From Haloterrigena gelatinilytica (GTDB lineage Archaea; Halobacteriota; Halobacteria; Halobacteriales; Natrialbaceae), in assembly GCF_013342145.1 (NCBI RefSeq), contig NZ_JABUQZ010000001.1, positions 1,798,001 through 1,862,000 of the forward strand: a DNA stretch of 64,000 nt, written 5' to 3'. Of this stretch, positions 8,830 through 17,351 are shown piece after piece. The notes beneath the pieces were generated by a model. It was not told where the DNA came from. It ran no database searches and saw nothing but the letters and a program-made list of their open reading frames with translations. The first letter of the stretch is position 1. Every line of letters starts with the position of its first letter. The translations under genes and the position numbers were made by a program.

Positions 8830-8993
8830 ACCTCTTCGGGGGTCTTCCCGGCTTCGGGAAGCGCCTGTTTCAGCGACTTCAGGACGCCGAAGTCGCCACA
8901 GCCCGGACACCAGGTCGGCTGCGGTTCGACACCGGGCGTGAACTCGTCCCGGTCGATCTCGCGTTCCTCACCGATCGCGTTGAATGCACTCAT
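8830..8993 (-). pseudogene. Duplicate fragment of korB 5' end (copy 1)
   Basis: It starts with a proper ATG and reads MSAFNAIGEEREIDRDEF, WCPGCGDFGVLKSLKQ and AGKTPEEV, the expected KorB N-terminus. It then breaks abruptly into a duplicate of the korA 3' end, adding PPRSSAA and a stop at 8805. This is the intact version of the region that is frameshifted in the full-length korB copy. It sits four bases after the korA stop, the normal korA-korB arrangement. Confidence 0.85.
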
Positions 8994-8996
8994 TGG

Positions 8997-10759
8997 TTAG
9001 TCACCTGCAGCGGGTTCGATTCGTACCTGTGCGGTTGGCTGACGGTCCTCATCGGCGAGGTTAACCTCGTAGCCCTCGACGATCTCGGCGGGCTCGAAGG
9101 GGTTGCCGTTGAACTTCAGCAGGCTGGTCATCTTGTCGCCGAAGCGGCCCAGTTCCTTCTGGATCAGGCCGCGGAACTGCGCGGTGGCGTTCATCTCGAC
9201 GACCAGGACCCCAGGATGATGCCGTAGTCGGCGTCTTCCGGACCGTAGTAGGTCTGGGTCGAGTCCCGCTCCTCGTCGAGTTCCGCGCGGATCGACTCGA
9301 GTTTCTCGAGGCGACGCTCCATCTGGGCGACGCGGTTGTCGGGGTCCTCGCTGATGTGCCCGACGGGGCTGTGCTCGTTACCCGTCGCGAGGTAGCGTCC
9401 GCCCTTCTGGCCGGGGATCGACCGCGGCGCGACGCCGTTCTCGGCGTCCTCGTGGTTGAACCGCTTGAATTTCCCGGAGTTGTCGTGGGCGGCCTCGCGG
9501 AGTTCCTCCTCGGTCAGCGTCGAGCCGAGATCCGGCTGGGGATCGCGGTCGAAGAACTCGACGTCGACGTTGGTGTTCTCGCCGGAGAGCTTCTGGTCGT
9601 AGATGATGATCGCCGGGATCTGGTAGTCCCAGGCGATCTCGAAGGCCAGTCGCGTCTGCTCGTAGGCCTCCTCGATGTTCCCGGGCGCGAAGACGACGCG
9701 CTGGGAGTCGCCCTGGCTCGTGTAGAGGACGTGCTCCAGGTCGGCCTGTTCGGGCTTGGTCGGCATCCCCGTCGAGGGACCCGCGCGCATCGCCTCGATC
9801 AGGACGAGGGGCGTCTCGGTCATCTCCGCGAGCCCCAGCGGTTCGCTCATCAGCGCGAAGCCGCCGCCGGAGGACCCGGACATGGCCTTGACGCCGGCGT
9901 GGCTCGCGCCGACCGCGAGCGCGGCCGCGGCGATCTCGTCCTCGACCTGCTCGGAGACCCCGCCCATGTCGGGGAAGTTCTGGCTGAGGATGGTGAACAC
10001 GTCCGTCCACGGCGTCATCGGGTAGCCGGCGATGAACCGACAGCCGGCGTCGATGGCACCGTAGGCGATCGCGTTCGAGCCCGACAGCAGGGCCTGCTCG
10101 CTCTCGTGGGAGCCCTCGGGCACGCGCAGGTCGTGTTCGAAGTCGTGTTCCTCCCGAGTCATCTCGTAGGCCTCGTGGAGGATCTCGAGGTTCGCCTCGA
10201 GGATGTCCCCGCCCATCGCGTCGGACATCAGGTCCTCGATGTGCTCGAGGTCCATGTCCAGCAGCGCCGCCGTCACACCCACGCCGGCGGTGTTGCGCAT
10301 GACCTCGCGGCCGTGCTCCTTGGCGAGTCCTCGCAGATCAACCGGGAAGACGTGCCAGTCGTTCTCCTCCGCGCGCTCGTGGAGGTTGACGTCCTCGACG
10401 TCCTCCTCGCTGATCAGCCCCTCGTCGTAGACGATGATGCCGCCTTCGCGGAGGTCGTCTAGGTTCTCCGAGAGGGGCTTGATCTCCTCGTTGCCGTAGT
10501 AGGCCTCCTCCTGCGGGTTGCGAGCGAACGAGTCGCCCAGTGACAGCAGGAAGTTGTACCCGTCTCCCCGAGACTGTACCTCCCGATCCGCGGCTCGGAT
10601 CTCGACGTAGGTGTGGCCGCCGCGGATTCGCGACGGATAGTGGCGATGCGTGAATACGTCGAGCCCCGAGCGCATTAGCGCCTTGGCAAAGTTCTGGCTC
10701 GTCGAGTCGATTCCGTCGCCGGAACCGCCCGCGATTCGCCAGATAAGTTCGTCGCTCAT
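8997..10759 (-). pseudogene. korA: korA, 2-oxoacid:ferredoxin oxidoreductase alpha subunit, disrupted near its 3' end
   Basis: From MSDELIWRIAGGSGDGIDST the gene encodes the gamma-type domain (YPSRIRGGHTYVEIRA), then the pyrimidine-binding alpha domain (SGSNAIAYGAIDAGCRF, ISEDP region). It catalyses oxidative decarboxylation of a 2-oxoacid (2-oxoglutarate or pyruvate) with ferredoxin and CoA. The frame runs to DYGIILGSW and then hits TGA at 9191 after SSR. The expected C-terminus, VVEMNATAQFRGLIQKELG to RIEPAAGD, is present at 8997-9205 in another frame. About 40 residues that normally lie between are missing. The join sits in a GTCCTGGTC-type repeat. Start ATG 10757-10759 is supported by family alignment; the longer upstream frame is not conserved-looking. 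Confidence 0.88.
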
Positions 10760-11058
10760 AGTGAAATCAGTGGCCGGTGGGCCGACCGTGCCTGGATTTT
10801 GCTCTACGTGACCTAAAGCCTTTGCTATAGATTGCCATAGATCTATCGTGAGGAATGAACAACCATCCATTTTACCTCATTGCCCTACTCGATTCCTCTG
10901 GGAAATCCGCCAAAATTAGGCATGATTAATAATTTTAAACTTAATTTAGAACTTAGAATATAGGATATTAACGCGCTTGCTGTCAAACTCAGTAACAGGC
11001 GGTTCGCGTAGAACTGGAGGTGGAATTATACGGACGCGAGTGATTGGTGTGCGATACC

Positions 11059-11997
11059 ATGCCAGTATCGCTCGATTCCCAGGTGGAAGCGTTCCTCCAC
11101 GAACTGTCGGACCGGGGACTCCCGCCGCTCTATCGCCTCTCGCTCGAGGAAGCGCGGGAGACGTACCGCGAACTCACCGTCTCCGACGAATTCGTCGACG
11201 CCGTCGGCTCGGTAACCGACCGGACGGTGCCCGGCCCGGCCGGCGAGATTCCGATTCGGATCTACGCGCCGTCGGGCGACGGGCCGTTTCCGCCGCTGGT
11301 GTTCTACCACGGAGGGGGGTGGATCCTCGGCGATCTCGAGACCCACGACGGACTCTGTCGAGCGCTCACGAACGCGACGGACTGCGTCGTGGTCGCCGTC
11401 GACTACCGACTCGCACCCGAACACCGGTTTCCGGCGGCGCTCGAGGACTGTTACGCAGCGACGCGGTGGGTCGCGAACAACCGGACGGCGATCGACGCGA
11501 CGACGGAGGGACTCGCCACCTGCGGCGAGAGCGCGGGCGGCACGCTCGCCGCGGGCGTGGCGCTGCTCGCCCGCGACCGAGACGGCCCGGTGATCGACCA
11601 CCAGACGCTTCTCTATCCGCCCACGAACTACGCGTTCGACACGGACTCCTACGAGGAGAACGCGCAAGGGTACTTCCTCACCCGCGAGGACATGAAGCGG
11701 TTCTGGCGGGGCTACCTCCGGAGCGAACTGGACGGGCGCCACCCCTACGCGTCGCCGCTCCGGGCGGACCTCGAGGGGATGCCGTCGTCGCTGGTCGTGA
11801 CCGCCGGCTTCGATCCGGTCCGAGACGACGGCCGCGCGTTCGCTGACCGGCTGGCGGACGCCGGCGTTTCCGCTCGACACCTCGAGTACGACGAGATGAT
11901 CCACGGATTTCTGCCGATGCTCGACGATCCAGAACTCGACCGCGCGCGGGAAGCAATCGACGAGGTCGGCGCGGCAGTCCGGGGCGCGATCCGCTGA
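11059..11997 (+). CDS. Alpha/beta hydrolase, hormone-sensitive lipase type
   Basis: A 312-residue cytoplasmic esterase-like enzyme. The oxyanion-hole motif HGGGW is at about 84-88, the nucleophile is Ser158 in GESAGG, the acid is in GFDPVRDDG, and the catalytic His is in DEMIHGF near the C-terminus. These mark the GDXG/HSL family, which hydrolyses short acyl or aryl esters. GESAGG in place of the commoner GDSAGG is unremarkable. An A/T-rich element (AATTATAC, 11024-11031) lies 28-35 bases upstream, favouring the ATG at 11059 and a leaderless message. It faces the korA promoter across a 300-base A/T-rich divergent region. Confidence 0.92.
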   Translation: MPVSLDSQVEAFLHELSDRGLPPLYRLSLEEARETYRELTVSDEFVDAVGSVTDRTVPGPAGEIPIRIYAPSGDGPFPPLVFYHGGGWILGDLETHDGLCRALTNATDCVVVAVDYRLAPEHRFPAALEDCYAATRWVANNRTAIDATTEGLATCGESAGGTLAAGVALLARDRDGPVIDHQTLLYPPTNYAFDTDSYEENAQGYFLTREDMKRFWRGYLRSELDGRHPYASPLRADLEGMPSSLVVTAGFDPVRDDGRAFADRLADAGVSARHLEYDEMIHGFLPMLDDPELDRAREAIDEVGAAVRGAIR

Positions 11998-12074
11998 CGG
12001 CCGATTCCCTCGCCGCCCGAAACCGCGGGACGGGAGATACGCTTTAGTAACGGGATGTGATGCGTACCGGTATC

Positions 12075-13564
12075 ATGGGATACGTTATCAAGATGCCGAA
12101 GCTGGGACTCGAGATGGAACGCGGGATCGTCCTCGAGTGGACCGTCGACGAAGGGGAGACCGTCGACGAAGGGGACGTCCTCGTCGAGGTCGAGTCGGAG
12201 AAGAGCATCGGCGAGGTCGACGCCCGCGAGGACGGGGCCCTCCGGCACGTCTACGTCGAAGAGGGCGAGGAGGTACCGCCCGGGACGCCGATCGGCATCC
12301 TGGCGGCGCCGGACGCCGACATCTCGGACCTGCGGGCCGACGCCGAGGCCGAACTCGAGGCGGAAGCGCCCGAGGTCGCGGCGGCCGCCGGTCCGGACGC
12401 CGGCGCGGCGTCGGACGCGCCACAGCGGGAGACGCGGACGCGACGCCCGAGGCGAACGGCGCCGACGGCGGCGACGCGGCCGCCGCGCAGCCCTCCAGCG
12501 GCGGGTCGGACGGGGCGCCCGAGGACCTCAAGGCGTCTCCGCGCGCGCGAAAGCGCGCCGAGGAACTCGAGGTGGACCTGACAGCGGTCGAGGGGACCGG
12601 ACCGATGGGGTCGATCACCGAGGCGGACGTGGAGGCCGCGGCCGAATCGGCCGCCGAAGCGACGGATGCGGAGCCGACTGCGGCCGACGCGACGGACGGC
12701 GAGGAGATCACGGCCTCGCCCCGCGCGAGGAAACGGGCGGAAGAACTCGAGGTCGATCTGACGACGGTCGAGGGGACCGGGCCGATGGGATCGATCACCG
12801 AAGCCGACGTGGAAGACGCGGCCGAGTCGGCGCCGGAGCCCGGAACAGCCCGCTCCGAAGCCGAACGCGAGACCGATATCGAGATTTCGGTGGAACCGAC
12901 CGACGTCGCCGGCGTCCGCCGAATCGAACCCGGTGATCCGCTGACGGATCGGTACCATCGGACGACGGCCGTCGCCGCGCCGGCGGCCGCGAACGCGCTG
13001 TTCGAGGCGACCGAAGCGGTGCGGACGGCCTTCGAGGACGAGGTCACGATGACCGACTTGCTGGTCGTTCTCGCCTCGGCGACGCTCGCCGACCACCCGG
13101 TGCTGAACGGAACGTACGCGGAGTCGACCCATCAGGTCCGAGCGACGCAAAACGTCGCGCTCGTCGCCGGGAGCGACGACGGGCCGGCCTCCGTCGTCGT
13201 TCCGGACGCTCGAAACCGCTCGCTGACGGAGATCGTCGAGGCGCGGCGGACGGTCGACGGCGACGACGCGGACGCCGCCGAAACGGAGCGGGCCACGTTC
13301 ACCGTCGCGAACGCCGCCGAGACCGAGGCGGACGGGCGACTCGTTAATCCGCCGTCCGTCGCGACTCTCGAGGTCGATCCGACCGGCCAGCGGGCCGTTC
13401 CGAACGGCGACGACGTGCGCCTCCGGCCGCTCGTGGTCGCGACGCTGACCTACGACGCGCGAGCGATCGGCGGCAACGAGGCGGCCGCGTTCCTCGAGCG
13501 ACTGTTCGAGCGGGCCGAGCGGGCGTCGGAACTCGTCCTCGGGTCGTACCGCGGTCGTGAGTGA
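12075..13564 (+). pseudogene. 2-oxoacid dehydrogenase E2-like (lipoyl / E3-binding / acyltransferase) protein, frameshifted and lacking the catalytic His
   Basis: The first frame gives a lipoyl domain (MGYVIKMPKLGLEMERG, lipoyl Lys43 in ESEKS) and an Ala/Glu-rich linker. At about 12405-12430 the coding frame shifts by one base; the -1 frame continues with a linker, two peripheral-subunit-binding domains (SPRARKRAEELEVDL, twice) and a C-terminal acyltransferase-like domain ending at 13564. The normal active-site motif DHRxxDG is replaced by DARAIGG, so both the catalytic His and Asp are absent, and the usual GTFT strand reads ATFT. It is convergent with, not part of, the E1alpha-E1beta-AcoX operon. 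If the frameshift is a sequence error, the protein would be about 495 residues. Confidence 0.8.
12533..12832 (+). repeat. Duplicated E3-binding (PSBD) module in the E2 gene
   Basis: Two 120-base copies start at 12533 and 12713. Their translations differ at only a few residues (SPRARKRAEELEVDL, then VEGTGPMGSITEADVE), while the DNA differs mainly at third codon positions. They are separated by a 60-base acidic linker. Synonymous drift with protein conservation points to an old duplication kept under selection. Confidence 0.85.
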
Positions 13565-13576
13565 AAACGGAGATCG

Positions 13577-14596
13577 CTACCGCTCCTCGAGCAGCGGACC
13601 CTCGCGGACCAGCGCGCCCGCCTCGACGGCGGCGCCGAGCGCGGCGTCGGCGTCCACGAGTCGCGGCCCGTCGGCGGTCGGCGTCATCTCGACCGTCGCG
13701 TCCACGACCTCGAGTTCGCGCTCGCCGTCCGCGCCGACGACGCCGTCAGACACGTCGAACGTCGCCGGCTCGTCCCACTCCAGCCGGTCGCGCTCCTCGA
13801 TTCCGATCGTCGCCGTCATCCCGGGCGCGACGATCGCCGAGACCGACCGTGGCGTCGCTTCTGGGTCGTCGAGGCGGAGCGCGACGCCGCCGGGCGCGTC
13901 GGGGGCCAGCGGCTCGAGACAGCCGGCGACGCTCCCGAGGCCGATGTCGCTCGGGTGCGCCCGCGAGACGACGCCCCCGACCAGTTCGGACGGGTCGATG
14001 ACGGCCCGCGTGCCGACGAACGATCGGTCCGTGATCTCGACCGCCGCCAGTCCGGTGAGCCGTTTCTCGCCGTTGACGTCGTCCGCTCGAACGTCGATCC
14101 GGCCGTGGCGATCGGTTACGGTGTCGGCGTCCGCGGCGCCGGTCGCGACCGCGGCCGCGGCCGCTCCGGCGACGGTTCCGTCGACCGGCGTCGGCACGAC
14201 GTTGTTCGTCCCCGTCGAAACGGAGACGACCGGAACGTCGCCGACCTCGAGCGCGACGTCGCGGGTGGTGCCGTCGCCGCCGAGGACGACGACCGCGTCG
14301 GCGTGCTCGCGGAAGCGCGCGGCCGCTCGCCGCGTGTCCGCGGCCGACTCCTCGACCGGCATCTCCACGCGTTCGACCGCGAGGTCGTCGGGCGCCTCGG
14401 AAACGGCGTGGTCGGCGATGCCGCTCCGATCGGGCATGACCGCGACATCCGGCGGCTCGGCGACGACCGCCAGCCCCTCGAGGACGCACTCGGCGACCCG
14501 GCGCTTGGCGTAGTTGTCGACGACGCTCGCGCCGCCGGTGAGCCGACGGATGTCGCGGCCGGCCGCGGGATTCGCGATGAGTCCGACGCGGGTCAC
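13577..14596 (-). CDS. acoX: ATP-NAD kinase family protein, AcoX type
   Basis: A 339-residue protein with the NAD-kinase/diacylglycerol-kinase fold signature: GLIANPAAGRDIRRLTGG at the N-terminus, the nucleotide motif VVLGGDGTTRDVA, then VSVSTGTNNVVP. AcoX proteins are encoded with acetoin dehydrogenase E1 subunits in bacteria. Their exact reaction is unsettled, but they belong to the ATP-NAD kinase family. Here the gene follows E1beta by 28 bases on the same strand, the same order as in acetoin clusters. This context favours acetoin (or a similar diketone/2-oxoacid) cleavage over generic NAD kinase work. Confidence 0.85.
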   Translation of the reverse strand: MTRVGLIANPAAGRDIRRLTGGASVVDNYAKRRVAECVLEGLAVVAEPPDVAVMPDRSGIADHAVSEAPDDLAVERVEMPVEESAADTRRAAARFREHADAVVVLGGDGTTRDVALEVGDVPVVSVSTGTNNVVPTPVDGTVAGAAAAAVATGAADADTVTDRHGRIDVRADDVNGEKRLTGLAAVEITDRSFVGTRAVIDPSELVGGVVSRAHPSDIGLGSVAGCLEPLAPDAPGGVALRLDDPEATPRSVSAIVAPGMTATIGIEERDRLEWDEPATFDVSDGVVGADGERELEVVDATVEMTPTADGPRLVDADAALGAAVEAGALVREGPLLEER

Positions 14597-14624
14597 GCGT
14601 CGGCTCCGTGGCTCGCTGCCATCG

Positions 14625-15632
14625 CTACGTGATCAACTCGATCGCCTCCCGGACGTCGTCGCCGTCGGGGAGGACCTCCTGCTCGAGCGGGGGGCTGAAC
14701 GGCATGTGGGTGTCCGGTGTGCCGATCCGCTGGATCGGCGCGTCGAGGCTGAAGAACGCCTCCTCCTGGACGCGGCTGACGATCTCGGCGTGGACGCCGT
14801 AGGAGAGGGGACTCTCGTCGGCGACCACCAGCCGGCCGGTCTTCCGGACGCTGTCGGCGATGGTCTCCGTGTCCAGCGGGTACAGCGAGCGGACGTCGAT
14901 GACTTCGACGCTGACGTCGTCGGACAGGCTGTCGGCGGTCTGCAGGCTCTCGCCGACGAGCCGCTGGGTCGCCACGACGGTGACGTCCTCGCCCTCGCGT
15001 TCGACCGCGGCCTCGCCGAGGGGTACGGTGAACTCCTCGTCGGTGGGGACCTCGCCCTGCTGCTCGTAGATCATCTTGTTCTCGAAGACGAACACGGGAT
15101 CGTTCGACCGGACGGCGGCTTTCGTCAGTCCCTTCGCCGCAGCGGCCGTCCCCGGCGCGACCGCTTTTAGGCCGGGGAAGTGAGCGATCCAGGCGTGGAC
15201 CGTCCCGGAGTGCTGACTCGCGGCGCCCATGCCGCCGCCCTCGGTCGTCCGGACGGTGACGGGCATCCCCGTCTTCCCGCCGAACATGTAGCGCATCTTC
15301 GCCATCTGGTTCATGATCTGCTCCATCGAGACGCCCATGAAGTCCGAGAACATGAGCTCGGCGACGGGTCGAGTGCCGGTCGCGGCGGCACCCGTCGCGG
15401 CGCCGATGAAACCGGCCTCGCTGATCGGCGTGTCGCGGACGCGTTCGTCGCCGAACTCCTCCCAGAGGCCGCCGGTCACCTCGAGGACGCCGCCGAACTT
15501 CCCGACGTCCTCGCCCATGAGGTAGACGTCCTCGTCGCGCTGCAGTTCCTCGCGTAAGGCCATCCTGATCGCCTCGCGGACGGTCATCGTCTCGGTCTCC
15601 TCGGCGCGCTCGATCTCGGCCTGGGCCGTCAT
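14625..15632 (-). CDS. 2-oxoacid/acetoin dehydrogenase E1 beta subunit
   Basis: A 335-residue transketolase-like beta subunit. It shows TVREAIRMALREELQRDEDV, GEDVGKFGGVLEVTGGL, the metal/TPP-side segment FSDFMGVSMEQIMNQMAKMR, and GGKTGMPVTVRTTEGGGMGA, close to AcoB/PDH-beta. With E1alpha it forms the TPP-dependent decarboxylating (or acetoin-cleaving) E1. Its ATG overlaps the E1alpha stop by four bases (ATGA, 15629-15632), so translation is coupled. AcoX follows. The sequence of the FMGVSMEQI region and the AcoX neighbour favour the acetoin type, but branched-chain or pyruvate substrates cannot be ruled out. Confidence 0.93.
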   Translation of the reverse strand: MTAQAEIERAEETETMTVREAIRMALREELQRDEDVYLMGEDVGKFGGVLEVTGGLWEEFGDERVRDTPISEAGFIGAATGAAATGTRPVAELMFSDFMGVSMEQIMNQMAKMRYMFGGKTGMPVTVRTTEGGGMGAASQHSGTVHAWIAHFPGLKAVAPGTAAAAKGLTKAAVRSNDPVFVFENKMIYEQQGEVPTDEEFTVPLGEAAVEREGEDVTVVATQRLVGESLQTADSLSDDVSVEVIDVRSLYPLDTETIADSVRKTGRLVVADESPLSYGVHAEIVSRVQEEAFFSLDAPIQRIGTPDTHMPFSPPLEQEVLPDGDDVREAIELIT

Positions 15633-16675
15633 CGGCGATCACCTCCGAGCGAGCCGCCGTCCGCGCGGGCCTGACTGGCGAACCGTTCGATCTCGGGTGG
15701 CATCTCGGCGAACATGTCCTCGTAGGCTTCGCTCGGGTCCGGGAGCGGAGCGTCCTGAGCGTACTCGATCGCCTCCTCGATCTCCGCCTCGATCTCGGAC
15801 CGCATCTCCTCGAGTTCCTCCTCGGTCAGCTCACCGCGGTCGATCAACAGGTCCGAGAACCGATCGATCGGGTCCTGTTCCTTCCACTTCTCGATCTCGT
15901 CCTCGTCACGGTAGGGCTGCTCGTCGCCCTCGTAATGGCCGCGGTAGCGGTAGGTCTCGGCCTCGACGATCGTCGGTCCGTCGCCGGATCGAGCGCGCTT
16001 GCGCGCCTCCTCGACGGCCTCGGCGACGGCGGTGACGTCCATCCCGTCGACGGTGACGCCGGGGATGTCGTAGGCGCCGGCGGTGTCGCTCAGGTCGTCG
16101 ACGTTGTGCTGCTCCTCGACGGGCGTCCCCTCACCGTAGCGGTTGTTCTCGACGACGAAGACCGCCGGCAGGTCCCAGGTCGCCGCGAGGTTGATCGCCT
16201 CGTGTACCTGTCCCTGCGCGACGGCGCCGTCGCCGAGGAAGCCGACGGCCACCTGCTCGCGGTCGTCGTAATCGATCGACAGCGCGGCGCCGGTCGCCAG
16301 CGGCGGACCCGCACCGACGATGCCGTTCGCGCCGAGCATCCCGGCGTCGACGTCGGCGATGTGCATCGAACCGCCCTTCCCGTTGCAGTAGCCGTCCTGC
16401 TTGCCGAACAGTTCGGCCATCATCAGCTGCGGGTCCAACCCCTTCGCGATGCAGTGCCCGTGGCCCCGGTGCGTGCTCGCGATGTAGTCGTCGGGCTCGA
16501 GCGCGGCGCACGCGCCGACGCCGACTGCCTCTTCCCCGATGTACAGGTGGACGAAGCCGGGAATCTCTCCGTCGGCGAAGTAGTCGCCGGCCGTCGAATC
16601 GAACTCGCGGATCGTCAGCATTCGACGGAGCGCCTCCCGTCGCCCCTCCTCCGTTTCTAGTGTGTAGTCGGCCAT
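15629..16675 (-). CDS. 2-oxoacid/acetoin dehydrogenase E1 alpha subunit
   Basis: A 348-residue TPP-binding alpha subunit: RRMLTIREFDSTAGDYFADG at the N-terminus, HRGHGHCIAKG, GGSMHIADV, and the TPP motif beginning GDGAVAQGQVHEAINLA and ending VENN. These match AcoA/PDH E1alpha. The ATG at 16673-16675 was chosen over a further upstream ATG because a TATA-like GTTATACAT lies 25-33 bases before it. It heads the operon E1alpha-E1beta-AcoX. No dihydrolipoamide dehydrogenase is in the window. Haloarchaea use ferredoxin oxidoreductases for pyruvate and 2-oxoglutarate, so this complex more likely handles another substrate. Confidence 0.93.
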   Translation of the reverse strand: MADYTLETEEGRREALRRMLTIREFDSTAGDYFADGEIPGFVHLYIGEEAVGVGACAALEPDDYIASTHRGHGHCIAKGLDPQLMMAELFGKQDGYCNGKGGSMHIADVDAGMLGANGIVGAGPPLATGAALSIDYDDREQVAVGFLGDGAVAQGQVHEAINLAATWDLPAVFVVENNRYGEGTPVEEQHNVDDLSDTAGAYDIPGVTVDGMDVTAVAEAVEEARKRARSGDGPTIVEAETYRYRGHYEGDEQPYRDEDEIEKWKEQDPIDRFSDLLIDRGELTEEELEEMRSEIEAEIEEAIEYAQDAPLPDPSEAYEDMFAEMPPEIERFASQARADGGSLGGDRR

Positions 16676-16901
16676 GCGACACACGGTACCATGGATCAAT
16701 GTATAACGCTAACGGTGACCAAAATCGATGCCCGTAGGCGGTCGTTTATTAGTTCGAACGGAGAGGATCGAACGACATGCGCGTACCAGCACACCGAAGA
16801 CGGGACCTCGACCGCTCGCGGTCCGTCGATCACGACGCGGAATCGGAACTGCGGTCGCCGACGCCAGCATCGACGCCGACGTCGATCGAGGTGATCCGCG
16901 A

Positions 16902-17306
16902 ATGATGCCCGAGCGAACCGTCACCGCCCGGAACCCGGAGGGGATGGGCGGGACCATCGAGGCCGGCTCGTTCGAGTGGCGGTTCGACGAACCCGAGTCG
17001 GCCGGCGGCTCGGAGACGGGGCCGACGCCGGTCGACGTCTTCCTCGGCGCGCTGGCCTCCTGTCTCTCCCTGAGCGTTCGCTTCCAGGCGAACAAGCGCG
17101 ACACGCCGGTCGAGACCATCGAGGTCACGACCGAGGCCGAACCCGAACACGGCTCCGTCGACCGCCTCGAGGCGACGATCCGACTCGAGACCGACGCCGA
17201 CGACGAGACGGTCGATCGCCTCGTCGACTTCGGCGAGCGGGGCTGTCACGTCTCGCAGCTCGTCGGGGACGAGACGCCGATGGACGTCGCGTGGGAACGG
17301 CTGTAG
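16902..17306 (+). CDS. OsmC family protein
   Basis: A 134-residue protein with the OsmC/Ohr fold pattern: GPTPVDVFLGALASCLSLSV (helix with the first conserved Cys) and ERGCHVSQLV (second Cys). Enzymes of this family reduce organic or fatty-acid hydroperoxides with the Cys pair. Two adjacent ATGs (16902, 16905) begin the gene. A 42-codon frame from ATG 16777, 25-30 bases after an A/T-rich TTTATTAG element, ends with a TGA that overlaps the 16902 ATG. This could mean a leader ORF or only a longer 5' leader. Confidence 0.88.
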   Translation: MMPERTVTARNPEGMGGTIEAGSFEWRFDEPESAGGSETGPTPVDVFLGALASCLSLSVRFQANKRDTPVETIEVTTEAEPEHGSVDRLEATIRLETDADDETVDRLVDFGERGCHVSQLVGDETPMDVAWERL

Positions 17307-17351
17307 CCGTCGGCGGTCGCCCGGCGGGAACGTCGCGACTGCGCGACCGCG

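Larger units (their letters stand above)
8481..9188. repeat. Tandem duplication of the korA/korB junction (units 349 and 359 bp)
   Basis: The lower unit 8481-8829 and upper unit 8830-9188 are near-identical. Each contains the last part of korA, the short intergenic gap and the first part of korB. They differ by a 4-base deletion in the korB start region and by 4- and 2-base deletions in the korA part, plus a few substitutions. The join at 8829/8830 puts the korA sequence ending CGCGGTGGC against korB ACCTCTTCGG. Confidence 0.9.

Noticed and set aside
9001-9030. GGTTCGATTC, considered as a tRNA T-arm
   Set aside because: It is part of the korA coding sequence, repeated at 8650, and no acceptor or anticodon stem surrounds it.
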